Assembly (NCBI RefSeq): GCF_042186555.1
Contig: NC_133327.1
Location: forward strand, 325,574,746 to 325,638,745
Length of the DNA: 64,000 bases
DNA from: Aquarana catesbeiana
Lineage: Eukaryota > Chordata > Amphibia > Anura > Ranidae
Reading direction: 5' to 3'
Part shown: one piece after another, positions 44,693 to 55,400 of the stretch
Numbering within the stretch: the first letter of the stretch is position 1
Layout of the letters: every line of letters starts with the position of its first letter
Notes under the pieces: model-generated
What the model saw: the letters and a program-made list of their open reading frames with translations, nothing else
Told to the model about the DNA's origin: nothing
Databases searched by the model: none
Translations under genes and position numbers: made by a program

Positions 44693-44733
44693 CCTTTTTG
44701 CCGCCCCCCGCAAAGTGCCGCCCTGGCAGCTCC

Positions 44734-46870
44734 CGCACCCAGCAGTGGAGGTCCGCTTCCCCAGGCTACCGCCAGTCCCACAGTCATCATGGCGCTTCCG
44801 GAACCCAGGGTTCCTACACCCGAACGGTTCTCAGGGGACTGTAAGAAATGTAGGGCCTTTAAAAACGCATGTTCTCTCTACTTTGCCCTCCAGCCCCGAA
44901 CCTTCGCATCAGAAGTTGTCAAGGTGGGATTTGCGATCTCACTGCTGTCTGAGGAACCTCAAGCCTGGGCCCACGGCTTGATGGAACAGGGAAGTCCCGT
45001 GCTAAATACAATAGATACCTTCTTCGAAAGTATGTCCCAGCTCTATGACGACCCACAGCGTATGGCTACAGCCGAAGCCATCCTGCACCACCTGTCCCAA
45101 GGAAGGAGACCAATTGAGGACTACACTGTGGAATTCTGTAAATGGGCGGCTGACACAAACTGGAACGAGCCGGCCCTGCGCTACCAGTACCGTCAAGGCT
45201 TGTCCGAACTTCTCAAGGACGAGTTAGCCAGGATGGAAACTCCCGCTTCCTTGGAAGAATTAATTCAAGCAGCCACGAAACTGGACAGGCGCTTGCGTGA
45301 ACGTCGCTCAGAGCGTTTCCAAGGCCCACACCCTGCGTGGACGCCGTCCAGACCCCTACCCGTGCAGTCACCATCTCCTACAGCAGCTGGTACTACGACA
45401 CTTCCCGAGGCTGAACCTATGCAGCTTGGCCTGGTCCGAACTCCACTGACCTCAGAAGAGAGGCAACGCAGACGGCAGTCCAACTTGTGTCTCTATTGTG
45501 GGGGGGCCGGACACTTCTTGCGCAACTGCCCAATAAGGCCCAGTAAGTTCTTTCAGCCAAAATTGATGAATTGCCAAGACAACAATGCTCCAAGATCTTA
45601 CGTGATGTTGTTTGTTTCTCTACAGCTACCGGAATGGGAGTCCCGCTTACCGGCCATCATTGATTCGGGTGCATGTAGTTGCTTCGTGGATGCTGCCTTG
45701 GCCCACAGCCTGCATATCCCCTTGCAAACCAAAGCTCAAGGTCTACGAATACATCTGGCTGATGGGTCTCTCCCTAGTTCAGGTCCTATCACCCAGGAGA
45801 CCCAACCTATTCTAGTAACCACAGATTCCGGGCATCAAGAGTTCCTACGACTAGACCTCATTCACTCTCCCATTTTTCCAGTTATTCTAGGCCTGCCCTG
45901 GTTACAGGCTCACGATCCACAGATCAAATGGAATACTAAGGCGGTATCTTTCTCCTCTCCGTATTGTTTTCAACATTGCCTCCCCTCGGCTCCGAAAGTC
46001 TGTGCTACGATTACTGTTCCGTCAGATAAACTCCAACATGTTCCCCATGAATATCTTGAGTTCCAAGAAGTCTTCAACAAACAAATGGCTGACCGCCTAC
46101 CACCTCATCGGCCTTACGACTGTCCGATCGACCTTCTGCCTGGATCGGAAGTCCAGTTTGGTCATATATTCCCTCTCTCGGAGACTGAGCTGGAGACTCT
46201 CAAACAATATATCAACGAGAACCTGAAAAAGGGTTTCATCCGTCCCTCGTCCTTACCTGCCGGAGCGGGTATATTCTTTGTTGGGAAAAAAGACGGCTCC
46301 CTTAGACCATGTGTGGATTACTGGCAGCTTAATAATATCACCATCAAGAACAGGTACCCACTGCCGCTCATTCCGGAGCTGTTCCAACGCTTCCGATCAG
46401 CCAAAGTCTTTTCCAAACTAGACCTCCGAGGTGCCTATAACCTTGTCAGAATCAGGGCCGGGGACGAATGGAAGACGGCTTTCAGGTCCAGGTTTGAACA
46501 CTTCGAGTACTTGGTGATGCCATTCGGGCTCTGTAATGCTCCAGCCACTTTTCAAAACCTGGTGAATGATATATTCCGAGAATACCTGGACGATTTCTTT
46601 GTTGTCTATCTGGACGATATACTCATTTTCTCCTCCACAATTGAGCTACACAAGGGGCACGTTAAAAAGGTTCTTACCATACTGAAACAGCACAAGCTTT
46701 ATTTGAAAGTGGAAAAATGTGAATTCGAAAAATCAGTTGTACAATTCTTGGGGTTCATCATATCAGCGAATGGGGTCGCAATGGATCCCCAAAAGATACA
46801 AGCTATCCAGGAGTGGCCAGCCCCATCTGATAAAAGAGGAGTCCAGCGGTTTATAGGGTTTGCCCAGGCC
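44734..46870 (+). pseudogene. Gypsy gag-pol (Gag, protease, reverse transcriptase), 3' truncated
   Basis: Ty3/Gypsy polyprotein in one open frame for about 712 residues. Order: Gag capsid (PERFSGDCKKCRAFKNACSL, then EPQAWAHGLMEQGS and LIQAATKLDRRLRERRS), one CCHC knuckle (CLYCGGAGHFLRNC, about 45488-45530), aspartic protease (IIDSGACSCFVD, about 45655), and reverse transcriptase with LDLRGAYNLVRI, MPFGLCNAPATFQ and the catalytic VYLDDILIF (about 46605). It ends in the RFIGFA segment at 46870, where the sequence switches to the minus-strand LTR copy. RNase H, integrase and 3' LTR are absent. No frameshift is present in the remaining frame, so the loss is recent or the piece was captured whole. 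Confidence 0.92.
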
Positions 46871-47470
46871 TACTTGGACCTCTAAGCCAACCTGGCAGTA
46901 CTATGCTGTAAAACTACTTTAGGGTACGTCCTCCAACCGTGTCACCAGGCCCCTCTCCAGACCAGCACTCTGCGTGATCCTTCCATGACGGGTCCTCCCC
47001 TGGGATCTTCTCGGTTGCCCAGCTTCTTCACTCTGGATAAACAGCTCAGGACCATTCCTCGGCTGCTGTGGTAGGCCCCAGACATGCTTCTGGGCCCACC
47101 CACGTGCCACAGCGGTGCGGGCCTCCGGAACGGGGGACCACGAGGTAGCACTCTAACGCATACCTGTCGGCCAGGAGGGCCAGCAGGTGGCTGAAAACGA
47201 ACCCCAAAACATGGCGTCTGTCCCATAAATACCCTCTCCCAGAATGCAACTCGGAGGACCACCTCCACCGAGTTGTCTCCGGGACAGAGGAGCACCCATA
47301 CGCTTCGACACGTTGCCTTTCCAACACTAGCCAATGGTAACAGCGACACCCACCGGCTCAGTGTGGAACCACACGCAACATCAGCCAAGCTGGAACAGAG
47401 GCAAATCTAACTCCCCTAATGAGCAATTTACTAAATTTACCTATCAGTTGGTAGATCATAAATTACTACA
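46871..47470 (-). mobile_element. Partial 5' LTR of the minus-strand LTR element
   Basis: On the minus strand it starts TGTAGTAATTTATGATCTAC at 47470 and follows the LTR at 39939-40874 closely, until it switches to Gypsy at 46870/46871. It lacks the last 450 bp of the LTR. It also has about 105 bp (around 47150-47275) missing from the other copy. Confidence 0.85.
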
Positions 47471-47717
47471 TAAAGTCACAAAGCGATTGGTCCACTGGTA
47501 GCAGTTTCCAGGTCCTAGACTCAAGCCAGGTGTAGGAGAACGGACTTTGCTCTGTACTGGAGAAGTTTTAGGTCTGGGAGAACCCAGGTGGCGGCCGTGG
47601 GATAAAGAACCTGGCTATGCCAAATGGGGAGCAAGGGCTGCCAGATAATGATGTTTGTCTTATGTAAGGAGAGATCCCTGAAGTGGCAGCCTGTCCATGA
47701 TCTCTCCTTACAATTGT
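47471..47717. other. Spacer of the compound block
   Basis: No gene. Contains the inverse pair AAGGAGAGATC/GATCTCTCCTT (47668-47710). Confidence 0.5.
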
Positions 47718-47800
47718 GAGTAGATTTTAATCTTGGTTTTAATTAATAAATTTACCTTAGGATAATGCACTAGGCTGGTGCACTCTCTTTTTTCTTATCA
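47718..47800 (-). repeat. Outer inverted repeat, right arm
   Basis: Inverse of 39821-39904; followed by a 123-bp tail (47801-47923) and then the target duplication. Confidence 0.9.
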
Positions 47801-47923
47801 TTTACTACTAGGATAATCCCATCCTGGAGAGCAGCAAGGCCGAAATCCATTGTCCTTTCTAAACCCTTGGGATCATCTAGCTTACACACCTGTGCGCAAG
47901 AGTATTTGCTTCTGTATTATTGG

Positions 47924-47966
47924 TTTACACTAACCCCAGAGCAAGGATCAATACCAATAAAGATGT
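47924..47966 (+). pseudogene. LINE-C ORF2, short reverse transcriptase piece
   Basis: Begins with the duplicated TTTACACTAAC and encodes YTNPRARINTNKDV, following the segment that ends at 39820. It is cut by the solo LTR. Confidence 0.85.
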
Positions 47967-48899
47967 TGTCAGGAAGATCCTGCCAGTAATCGGCGTCCCA
48001 GGCTCATTGGTGCGCATCCCTGTTGGCGCCAGGCGGGCTATTTAAACCTGCCTGTCACACTCAGTCCCCGCTGTCTGCTCTACAGCGTTCTGTGTGCCAA
48101 AACCTGATCTGATCTGTTTGTGACCATCCCAGCTATCTGCCTGCATCTGACCCCCAGCTTGCTTAGACCATTCTCCTGTTTGATCCCTGGTACCTTTGCT
48201 GTCTGCCTGATATCGATCACTGGCCTGTCTGACGATCCTTCTGCCTGATCCCTGATACCTGCCTACCTGCCTGCTGTTGCTCCTGGTTCCAGTCCAGCAT
48301 TCCAGTTTCCAGCCTGCTACCTGCTGTTGTTCCTGGTTCCAGTCCAGCGTTCTAGTTTCCAGCCTGCTACCTGCTGTTCCTGGTTCCAGTCCAGCGTTCC
48401 AGCTTCCAGCCTGCTACCTGCTGTTGTTCCTGGTTCCAGTCCAGCGTTCCAGCTTCCAGCCTGCTACCTGCTGTTGTTCCTGGTTCCAGTCCAGCATTCC
48501 AGTTTCCAACCTGCTACCTGCTGTTGTTCCCGGTTCCAGTCCAGCTTCCCAGTCCCCAGCCTACTTACCTGCTGTTGTTCCTGGTTCCAGTCAGCGTTCC
48601 AGTCTCCAGCCTACTTGCCTGCTGCATTCCTGGTTCCAGTCCAGCACTCCAGTCTTCTGCCTGCTTACCTGCTGTTGTTCCTGGCTCCAGTCAGCATTCC
48701 AGTCTCCAGCCTTCTCTTCAGTTCCAGTTTCCTGGGTCCTAACTACTCCTGGACTTCTGGGCAGACTGTTAATCCTGCCAGGCACTCATACCACTCCTCA
48801 CTCCTGTGCCCTCTGTCCCCATTCCAGAGGGCTGTGAGTGGGAGTCGTAGGGGAGGCCTCTCTTTGCACTTCGGGCTCAAACCTACCAGGTACGTGACA
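47967..48899 (+). mobile_element. Solo LTR, probably Gypsy type
   Basis: 933 bp from TGTCAGGAAG to ...TACGTGACA, flanked by GATGT on both sides (47962-47966, 48900-48904). The 5-bp duplication and TGTCA/TGACA ends fit Gypsy. A TATTTAAA box stands near 48050. The frame of LINE-C joins as NKDVSEMFSLQRV after removal. It contains a 50-bp minisatellite. Confidence 0.9.
48277..48725. repeat. Minisatellite, 50-bp unit, in the solo LTR
   Basis: About eight to nine units built on CCTGGTTCCAGTCCAGCGTT and CCAGCCTGCTACCTGCTG. Frames here are open by the repeat only. Confidence 0.9.
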
Positions 48900-50738
48900 G
48901 ATGTGTCGGAAATGTTTTCTTTGCAAAGGGTGACTAGGCAGGGCTGCCCACTTTCGCCACTTCTGTTCGCACTTGCCATTGAGCCTCTTGCTCTGGCGGT
49001 GCGTCAGACAGTGACAGTGGGGGGGCATCTGCTATGGTGAGCTGTCTGAGAGGATCTCCCTATATGCGGATGATGCTTTGATCTATTTGGACGGCTCAGA
49101 GCAGGCCTTTGTCTCTCTGATGGAGGTTGTGGAGGAGTTTGGGAGGGTCTCAGGACTGCGTGTTGGCTGGGAAAAGTCTGTTGCATTCCCTATAGGTCCC
49201 GAAAGGGACTATACCTACCTAGCCCAATCTAAATTGACCATACAGCATACATTTAAATATCTAGGAATATATATTAATAATAATCTATCGAGTTTCCAGA
49301 CCCTCAATATCACCCCGATCATAACACATATGGAGACCAGGCTACGCTCCTGGGCTTCATTACCACTAAATTTATTTGGACACATGAATATTTTTAAAAT
49401 GATATACTTACCCAAATTTCTCTATGTTTTCTGGGCTTCCCCAGTCTTTTTGTTTAAAAAACTTTTTAACAAAATTAACTCACTTGTCTCCTTCCTCTGG
49501 CAAGGATCGTGCCCAAGAATTGCTAGGGCCTCACTCCAGGCTGCAAAGCTGGATGGGGGGTTAGCCTGCCCTAATCTACGACACTATTTTATAGCATCAC
49601 AGCTTGCCTATGTTTACGATTCGTTTCTGGAGGCCTCCTCATCCTGCTCCACCGCTCTATTGAATGCAGTGAATGGCACTGAGGCCTCACTCATTGATAC
49701 ATTACATAGATCCATACCTAAAAGCTGCTCCCGTGGCTCTCCGATAGAGGTTGGTTGGTTAGCCTGGCATGAGGGTAATAAGGGATCACAAAACCGGGAG
49801 GGGTGTCCCCCAAGGCTCCTATATGGCATAATCCAAATTTCCTAGAGCTCATGGGCCACCCAGACTCTAAGTGGTGGGCAAGACTGGGCATCACACAAGC
49901 CTCTCATATTTTTTAAATGATGCATTCATTTCGTTTGAAGGTCTGAAGGTGAGGTGTGGTGTGACGAACAAGTTTTATTTTAAATATCTTTTGTTACGCC
50001 ATGCCATTAGGGCACAATTTTCTGGTCTGACCCTGGAGCTCACCGAATCACCTCTGGAGGCGCTAATGTCCTATCCGGACATTGAAAAACTGGTCACGAC
50101 TGTATATTCTCGCCTGCAAGCTGCGGGGGTTAAACCCTTTCAGAATGCTCAACAGAAGTGGGTAAGGGAATTACCTGGGTTGTCAGAGGAGGGGTGGGGG
50201 AGGCCTCAGAGGTGTGCTTTCTTGACCTTATTGGATCAAATGACCAATATGTGCAGTTCAAATTCATACATCAGTTACACTATACTCCTTCCAGGCTGGC
50301 CCGTATGGGATATGAGTCCGCAGCTTCCTACATTAGGTGTGGCTTCACTGATATATGCATATGTTTTGGTCCTGCCCTGTTTTGTCCACCTTTTGGAGGG
50401 ACTTATTCTCTTTTTTTGAAAACACCCTACATATACAGGTGCCCTGCACCCCGGAGGTTGCATTATTGGGTGTACTGAATGACTTTATACACAGGACTCA
50501 TATTCGAACTCTTGTCCATATAGTACTGTTTTATGCTAGCAAGTTAATCTTGATGCAGTGGAAGACTGCAACCACTCCAAATGTCCAACTGTTGTACCGT
50601 ATGATAAATAAGGCTATACCAATTTTTAAACTTATCTACAAGGGTAGGGCCTGTCCAAAAAAGTTTACTAAGATCTGGCAACCCTGGCTTGATATAGAGG
50701 ATTCCTTTTGGAGAGATACTCCGCTTTCACAACAATAA
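48900..50738 (+). pseudogene. LINE-C ORF2: second half of reverse transcriptase and C-terminal part
   Basis: RVTRQGCPLSPLLFALAIEP, catalytic LYADDALIYLDG (about 49055), a thumb part with FKYLGIYINNNL and PKFLYVFWASPV, then a C-terminal tail with HMFWSCPVLSTFW (His and Cys of the L1-type C-terminal zinc motif) and a stop at 50738. Three frame changes (about 49030, 49845, 50350). The box is YADD rather than the FADD of L1-A and L1-B. Confidence 0.88.
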
Positions 50739-51180
50739 CCGGTTCTGGTCTCCCCTGGATGGTTTTCTGGTGTCTTTGGGAGGACCAGGGCCTTAAAGCT
50801 GGCTAGACCTCTGCATAATAAACTTGGATGCGTTGGGGAGGCGAGGCTGGACAAATTTTGCCTCTTTGTGTGAATGTGTGTTGTGTTGTGAGAGTGGCAT
50901 GAATGTTGTGTGAACTGTTTTATCTCCACTGCATATAGCATTATATCTTACAGTAGCTGGGCCCTACGTGGTCCACACACATTAACCTGCCATACCTATT
51001 GAAAAAGTTAATTCCTCCGTTGAGGAATCGGGAATTATAATATCTAACAAATACTATTAGGCCCCTGTTGGGCTAATGTACATTCTTTTCTATTTTGTAA
51101 AAGAGATTTGTTTATGAATACATCTGTAATATATGTACCTGTAAACTATTTTATATCATATCAAATGCTGATGTAATTTT
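50739..51180 (+). mobile_element. LINE-C 3' untranslated region
   Basis: No frame. It ends in AT-rich sequence around 51180. A clear poly(A) tail or target duplication was not found, so the border is approximate. Confidence 0.45.
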
Positions 51181-52390
51181 CAGTGAAAGGGAGCACAGGA
51201 GAGAGAGTACCAGGCAGCAGGCTGCAGAACATTAGTGAGGTATGTATTGAAGACTGTTTGCCAGGCTGCAGAGAGGCTGTGCTGAGAAGGAGGATGGTGC
51301 TGCAGTGCTGAGCCAGAGGACAACCTAGGGTCCAGACACAGGGGCATGCTTGAGAAGGGAAGGCCCAGGGAATTACAGGTTACCTCTCACCTGGCTCTCA
51401 GAGATGTGTGAGCAAAGTATATAGGGACAGTGGCCTATGTTGCTTTTGCCCTCTTTCAGCTGGTTGGGACAGTGTTTGTGAAACTGAATGCTGCCATCAA
51501 GACATCTGTGAAGCATCGATATGGTGAGAGGCCTTAGACCACAGTTATTGAACTTGTACTGTATATGCATTGAACTTGTTGCTATTACTGGAAATTTGCT
51601 ACAAGAATAGATCCTTTACCTGTGGATTCAAGTACCCTTGCTTGCAGGGTGAGCCCTCCAACATGAGTTTAGGGGCTCCACTGCTGGCAGACTTGTTTTA
51701 ATATTCCACTGGTCAGTTGCAAGGAAGCGATTGAACATTGTAGTTAGTCCGCATACAGACCTGTGTTATTCTATGTTTCAAGGGTATCTACCTCAGTTAC
51801 GGCTATTATTGTTGTGATGAAGTGGTTCCCCTTTCACTTGTCTAATGCATTCTTGCAGGGCCATTTCACAGGCAGATAGGGGAACAACCTGTTTCCTACT
51901 ATGCATGCACGAGTCACGCTGAGCCTTGAAAATGGTCCCGTAGTTTTCTGGGACCTGTGATGTGTCCCAGAAGACTACGGGGGAAGGAGGGGAGCTGACC
52001 TTCTGGCTCATTTCGCTGCGGCGATTAGAGCCGGAAGTGAAAGCGTGTACCTGTCAAAACCAGGTACCTGCCCCGCCCCAAAGGTGCCAAATGTGGCAGT
52101 GGAAGGGGGGGGTGCAAAGAAGCAGAGCTTCTCCTTATGGGTGGTGCTCTGCTTTCGCTTCAACATGTATTGTTCTTTGACACATTCATTCAGGCATAAC
52201 ATATAGTTATTTGTTGGAATACAGATAGAACTGTCTCTGATTACACTTCTGTGGTTCAATCCCAATCTTCAGGAACTATTTTTCTGGTATCCAAAGAAGT
52301 CAAGTATCTGCCCAGTATCTTCATATGAAGTTCAGTCGACAGCATGCCCTTCAATATGCCAAAAATGTTACTCAAGATGAAAGTAAGCCT
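51181..52390. other. Non-coding stretch
   Basis: No gene recognised; short frames only. A repeat-like inverse pair flanks the region 51930-51980 (GTCCCGTAGTTTTCTGGGAC and AGAAGACTACGGG). Confidence 0.4.
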
Positions 52391-52393
52391 AAT

Positions 52394-52809
52394 GCCCCGT
52401 ACACACGATCGGATTTTCCAACAACAAATGTTGGATGTGAGCTTGTTGGCTGAAAGTCCGACCGTGTGTATGCTCCATGGAACATTTGTTTTCGGACTTC
52501 CCGCCAACAAATGTTGGCTAGCAGGTTCTCAAATTTTCCGTTAACAAAACTTTGTTGTTGGAATTTCCGATCGTGTGTACACAAGTCCGACGCACAAAAG
52601 TTCACGCATGCTCGGAATCAACAGAAGGAGCCGCACTGAACTTCCTTTTTCTCGGCTCATCATACGTCTTACGTCACCACGTTCCCACGTTCGTAATTGT
52701 TGGCCAACATTTGTGTGACTGTGTGTATGCAAGACAAGTTGCAGCCAACAACCTTCAAACAAAATTCCACAGTTTTGTTGTCGGAAGGTCCGATAGTGTG
52801 TACGGGGCA
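52394..52809. mobile_element. PIF/Harbinger MITE with the ends of the three-gene element
   Basis: Ends TGCCCCGTACACACGATCGG and inverse, flanked by TAA (52391-52393, 52810-52812). The first 16 bases equal those of the element at 12159. The body has the CCAACAAATGTTGG-type words rather than its subterminal text, so it is a related family using the same ends. Confidence 0.88.
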
Positions 52810-52819
52810 TAAGGCTTAA

Positions 52820-53346
52820 AGGATAAATTCACCTTTAAAAGAAATTAATAAATAGATGCCTATCTTTTTGCAGGTAAAAACAAATGTGCATTTATTATTT
52901 CTTTACCAGGAGCCTGCAAAGCATTGTACTTGTGATCAGCAGATCGTGGGCACAATGCAGGACTCTTGCAGACTGTCATTGTAAGCTGTCTGTTTGTACC
53001 TCGTACAGGCAGGCAGTTACACAATAACAGGAAGCTTCAATGAACTACCTAGAGTGCTCAACAGCGCCCTGTTAGTTCATTGAGAACTACAAGCTGAAAT
53101 CCGCAAAGGGCAAAGGCTGTCAATACTCGTATTTCTCCCATTCACAGAACTCTGTAAATTAATGATGCGGTCATGTGGGCAGATTCCTACACGGCCACGT
53201 TTTTTTAAAATTGTGACAGCAAGTATGGGGAGAAGATCTCCCACTCACTGTCACAATGGGGGATCAGGGGGGTGCAGAGCTGCTGCTACAGAAACATGTT
53301 ACACTCTGAATACAATATAACATGTTACAAAGGGTGAATTTATTCT
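52820..53346. mobile_element. TTAA-flanked MITE, complete
   Basis: TTAA at 52816-52819 and 53347-53350; ends AGGATAAATTCACCTTT and inverse AAGGGTGAATTTATTCT. 527 bp. Complete relative of the fragment at 9254-9643. Confidence 0.85.
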
Positions 53347-53350
53347 TTAA

Positions 53351-55048
53351 CTAAGGTACTATTCCAAAGGGAGAGGCAAAGTGTTACTAAAGGCAAAATG
53401 TTTCTTTTTAGTTTTGGAATAGAGAAAGATTAGAACACCGGGCAGTTTTTATTGCTGTCTGTGCCCCTGCTAGGGGTATTCACTTTTTGTAATAGTCTTG
53501 TTTGCCATTAACATTGAAAGTGAAAGTATAAGAAAATCCCAAATTTTGAGTTGACCATGGAACAGGAATAGAGGGGATATCTTCCAATGGAGATACTAGT
53601 TCTGGTGACCTTGGTGACACACCTGTATTCCCTCACTTTGGAGAAAATTACTTTCTGTTTTGGCTATGGGACAGAAATTGAAGGGAAATCTCCCCAGTGG
53701 GGCACAGATAGAAACAAAAACTGACAGGGGTTATAACCCTCCCTTACTTTAATAAATACAGTGTGGGCAGATGTTGATAGCTAAGCACGCTGTACCTTCT
53801 TAAATTTTCACAGGGCTCCCCTATGGGCATATACTGTATGTTCCATTTGTAGTGTATTGTTGAGCTAGAGTTTCCATTCAGCTGCCAAAGGCAAATTTGG
53901 AGATGTCTGATGCATTAGGATTGTGGGCCTATAATAATGCTCACAAAATTGCATCTTGTATATAGGGTTGTATATAGGGTTCATATGGAGGTTCTACACA
54001 TCCTAAAATACTGGTGAGGGGATCCTAATAATTATTTTGAATACTCTAATGAGTGTGCTAACATCTGTGTCAAGCATTGTACTAACTTAGAACAATGACA
54101 TAACAAATGGAGGAAATCAACCATGGTCTCTCATGCATCAAATACAAACAGGATCTTGTATTCATCATATAGAGATGTTTAGGCATAAAGTACGCTCTCA
54201 TATTGCTTTACAGTTGTATTGGACTCAGCTCCTTTTCCCACTTGCCTAATTTTGCAGCTATAAGAACAAAGGTACCTTTTGAGCAACCTCTGGTAACAGT
54301 TTGAAATAAAGCCCTTTGTGGAGTCTATATAGGTAATATATATAGGTAAAAGGGCTAAGAGTGCCTAATCATTGTGCAGGGCTTTGGTTTCTCTAATTCC
54401 CACCCAATCTGAATTTTAAGCTGGTCCACTGAGATGTTACACTTGGTAATTACTAATTATACTTCTTTCAAAGTAGACTTCAAGTCTGAGTCAGTAGGGC
54501 TTGGGCCTGTAAGGGTGGCCATTTGTGACAGGGAGCCCCGCTGCTGATTACCTGGGTGTGTAGGAGTGTTCACCACTTCTTGGAGCTATTTGGTGTCCTG
54601 CAGATCATCTGACTCTTCCTGAGCTTCTCCTTCATCCAACACAGCCAGGGCCGGGACAAGAGGTGGGCAGCAGGAGTGGCTGCCCTGGGCGCAATGATTT
54701 ATTGCAGGGATGTGGGTGCCTTGTGCCAGTTGCTTCTGCTACAAGGCTGACAGGAATAGTGACAGCAACATCACTGCTAACCCTAAGAGAAGAGAGGGGG
54801 CACGGTTTGGCATCTTTTCCCTGGGAGCTGGATGACCTTGTCCTGGCATTGAACACATCTGCCATATCTTTCCACTTTTCCAGTTGTCAGCTTTCGCATG
54901 GTCATGTGCCCAGAGTGACTACATCTTGCGTCACAGCTGTGGCCGCAGCCACAGTTTCCCCTAGTCCCTTACAAGTTAGGGTAGTAGAGCAAAAACAGAC
55001 TACCATGTTCTAGGTGTTTGCTTGAAAGCATCTTGATCCAGGATAAAC
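53351..55048. other. Non-coding stretch
   Basis: 1.7 kb without a recognised gene or repeat. Frames at 54632-55013 have no domain signature. Confidence 0.45.
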
Positions 55049-55056
55049 CCCTAGGG

Positions 55057-55213
55057 CAGGGGTCTCAAACTGGTGACCCTCCAGCTGTTGCAAAACTACA
55101 AGTCCCATGATGCATTGCAAGGCTGACAGTTACAAACATGACTCCCGCAGGCAGAGGCATGATGGGACTTGTAGTTTTGCAACAGTTGGAGGGCCGCCAA
55201 TTTGAGACCCCTG
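55057..55213. mobile_element. Foldback hAT MITE (8-bp target)
   Basis: CAGGGGTCTCAAACTGG pairs with the inverse CCAATTTGAGACCCCTG, and the inner TGTTGCAAAACTACAAGTCC pairs with GGACTTGTAGTTTTGCAACA. Flanked by CCCTAGGG (55049-55056, 55214-55221), itself a palindrome. 157 bp. Confidence 0.9.
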
Positions 55214-55385
55214 CCCTAGGGAAAGGATCAAAAATAGGATATTGCACAAAAGCTTCACAATGTGCCTCCACCCACATGCCCTTCCTAGCCAAGAGATTTT
55301 TAACTATCCATCTCTTCAACATGCTGTGGTGACACAATTTAAATGTCTGCCTGTGACTATTAAATCTACTTCCCTAGAAAACATA

Positions 55386-55400
55386 CTTGTGACATTTTTC
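55386..55400. repeat. Target-site duplication of L1-B, left copy
   Basis: CTTGTGACATTTTTC, identical to 61779-61793. Confidence 0.9.

Larger units (their letters stand above)
42740..44725. mobile_element. hAT-like element in Gypsy gag
   Basis: 1,986 bp. Starts CAGTGGTGTATTTAGG, ends ...AAAGTGCCGCCCTG, with GCAGCTCC on both sides (42732-42739, 44726-44733). Removing it joins the Gag frame at Ala-Ala-Pro-Ala-Pro exactly. It contains a 22-bp minisatellite and a long hairpin. No transposase, so it is non-autonomous. Confidence 0.87.
39821..47923. mobile_element. 8.1-kb compound insertion in LINE-C
   Basis: A single insertion by its flanks (11-bp duplication; the LINE-C frame joins as LYTNPRARINTNKDV). 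An 84-bp inverted repeat stands at its left edge (39821-39904) and again at 47718-47800, followed by a 123-bp tail. Between them lie a minus-strand LTR element and a plus-strand Gypsy. The inverted end repeats with a one-sided tail are reminiscent of Penelope-like or foldback arrangements, but no matching enzyme is present, so the class of the outer element is open. Confidence 0.6.

Noticed and set aside
44540..44733. Gag N-terminus starting at 44540
   Set aside because: The frame upstream of 44734 lies in the hAT insertion; the real Gag start is at 42561.
39377..47940. Interpretation of the LINE-C halves as two separate LINE copies
   Set aside because: The two halves meet at the same codon within the same 11-bp duplicated word, and there is no overlap or gap in the protein, so one split copy is simpler.
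48277..49040. Frames of 186 and 237 codons in the solo LTR
   Set aside because: Product of the 50-bp minisatellite. The end of one frame runs into the true LINE-C reverse transcriptase only by frame coincidence.
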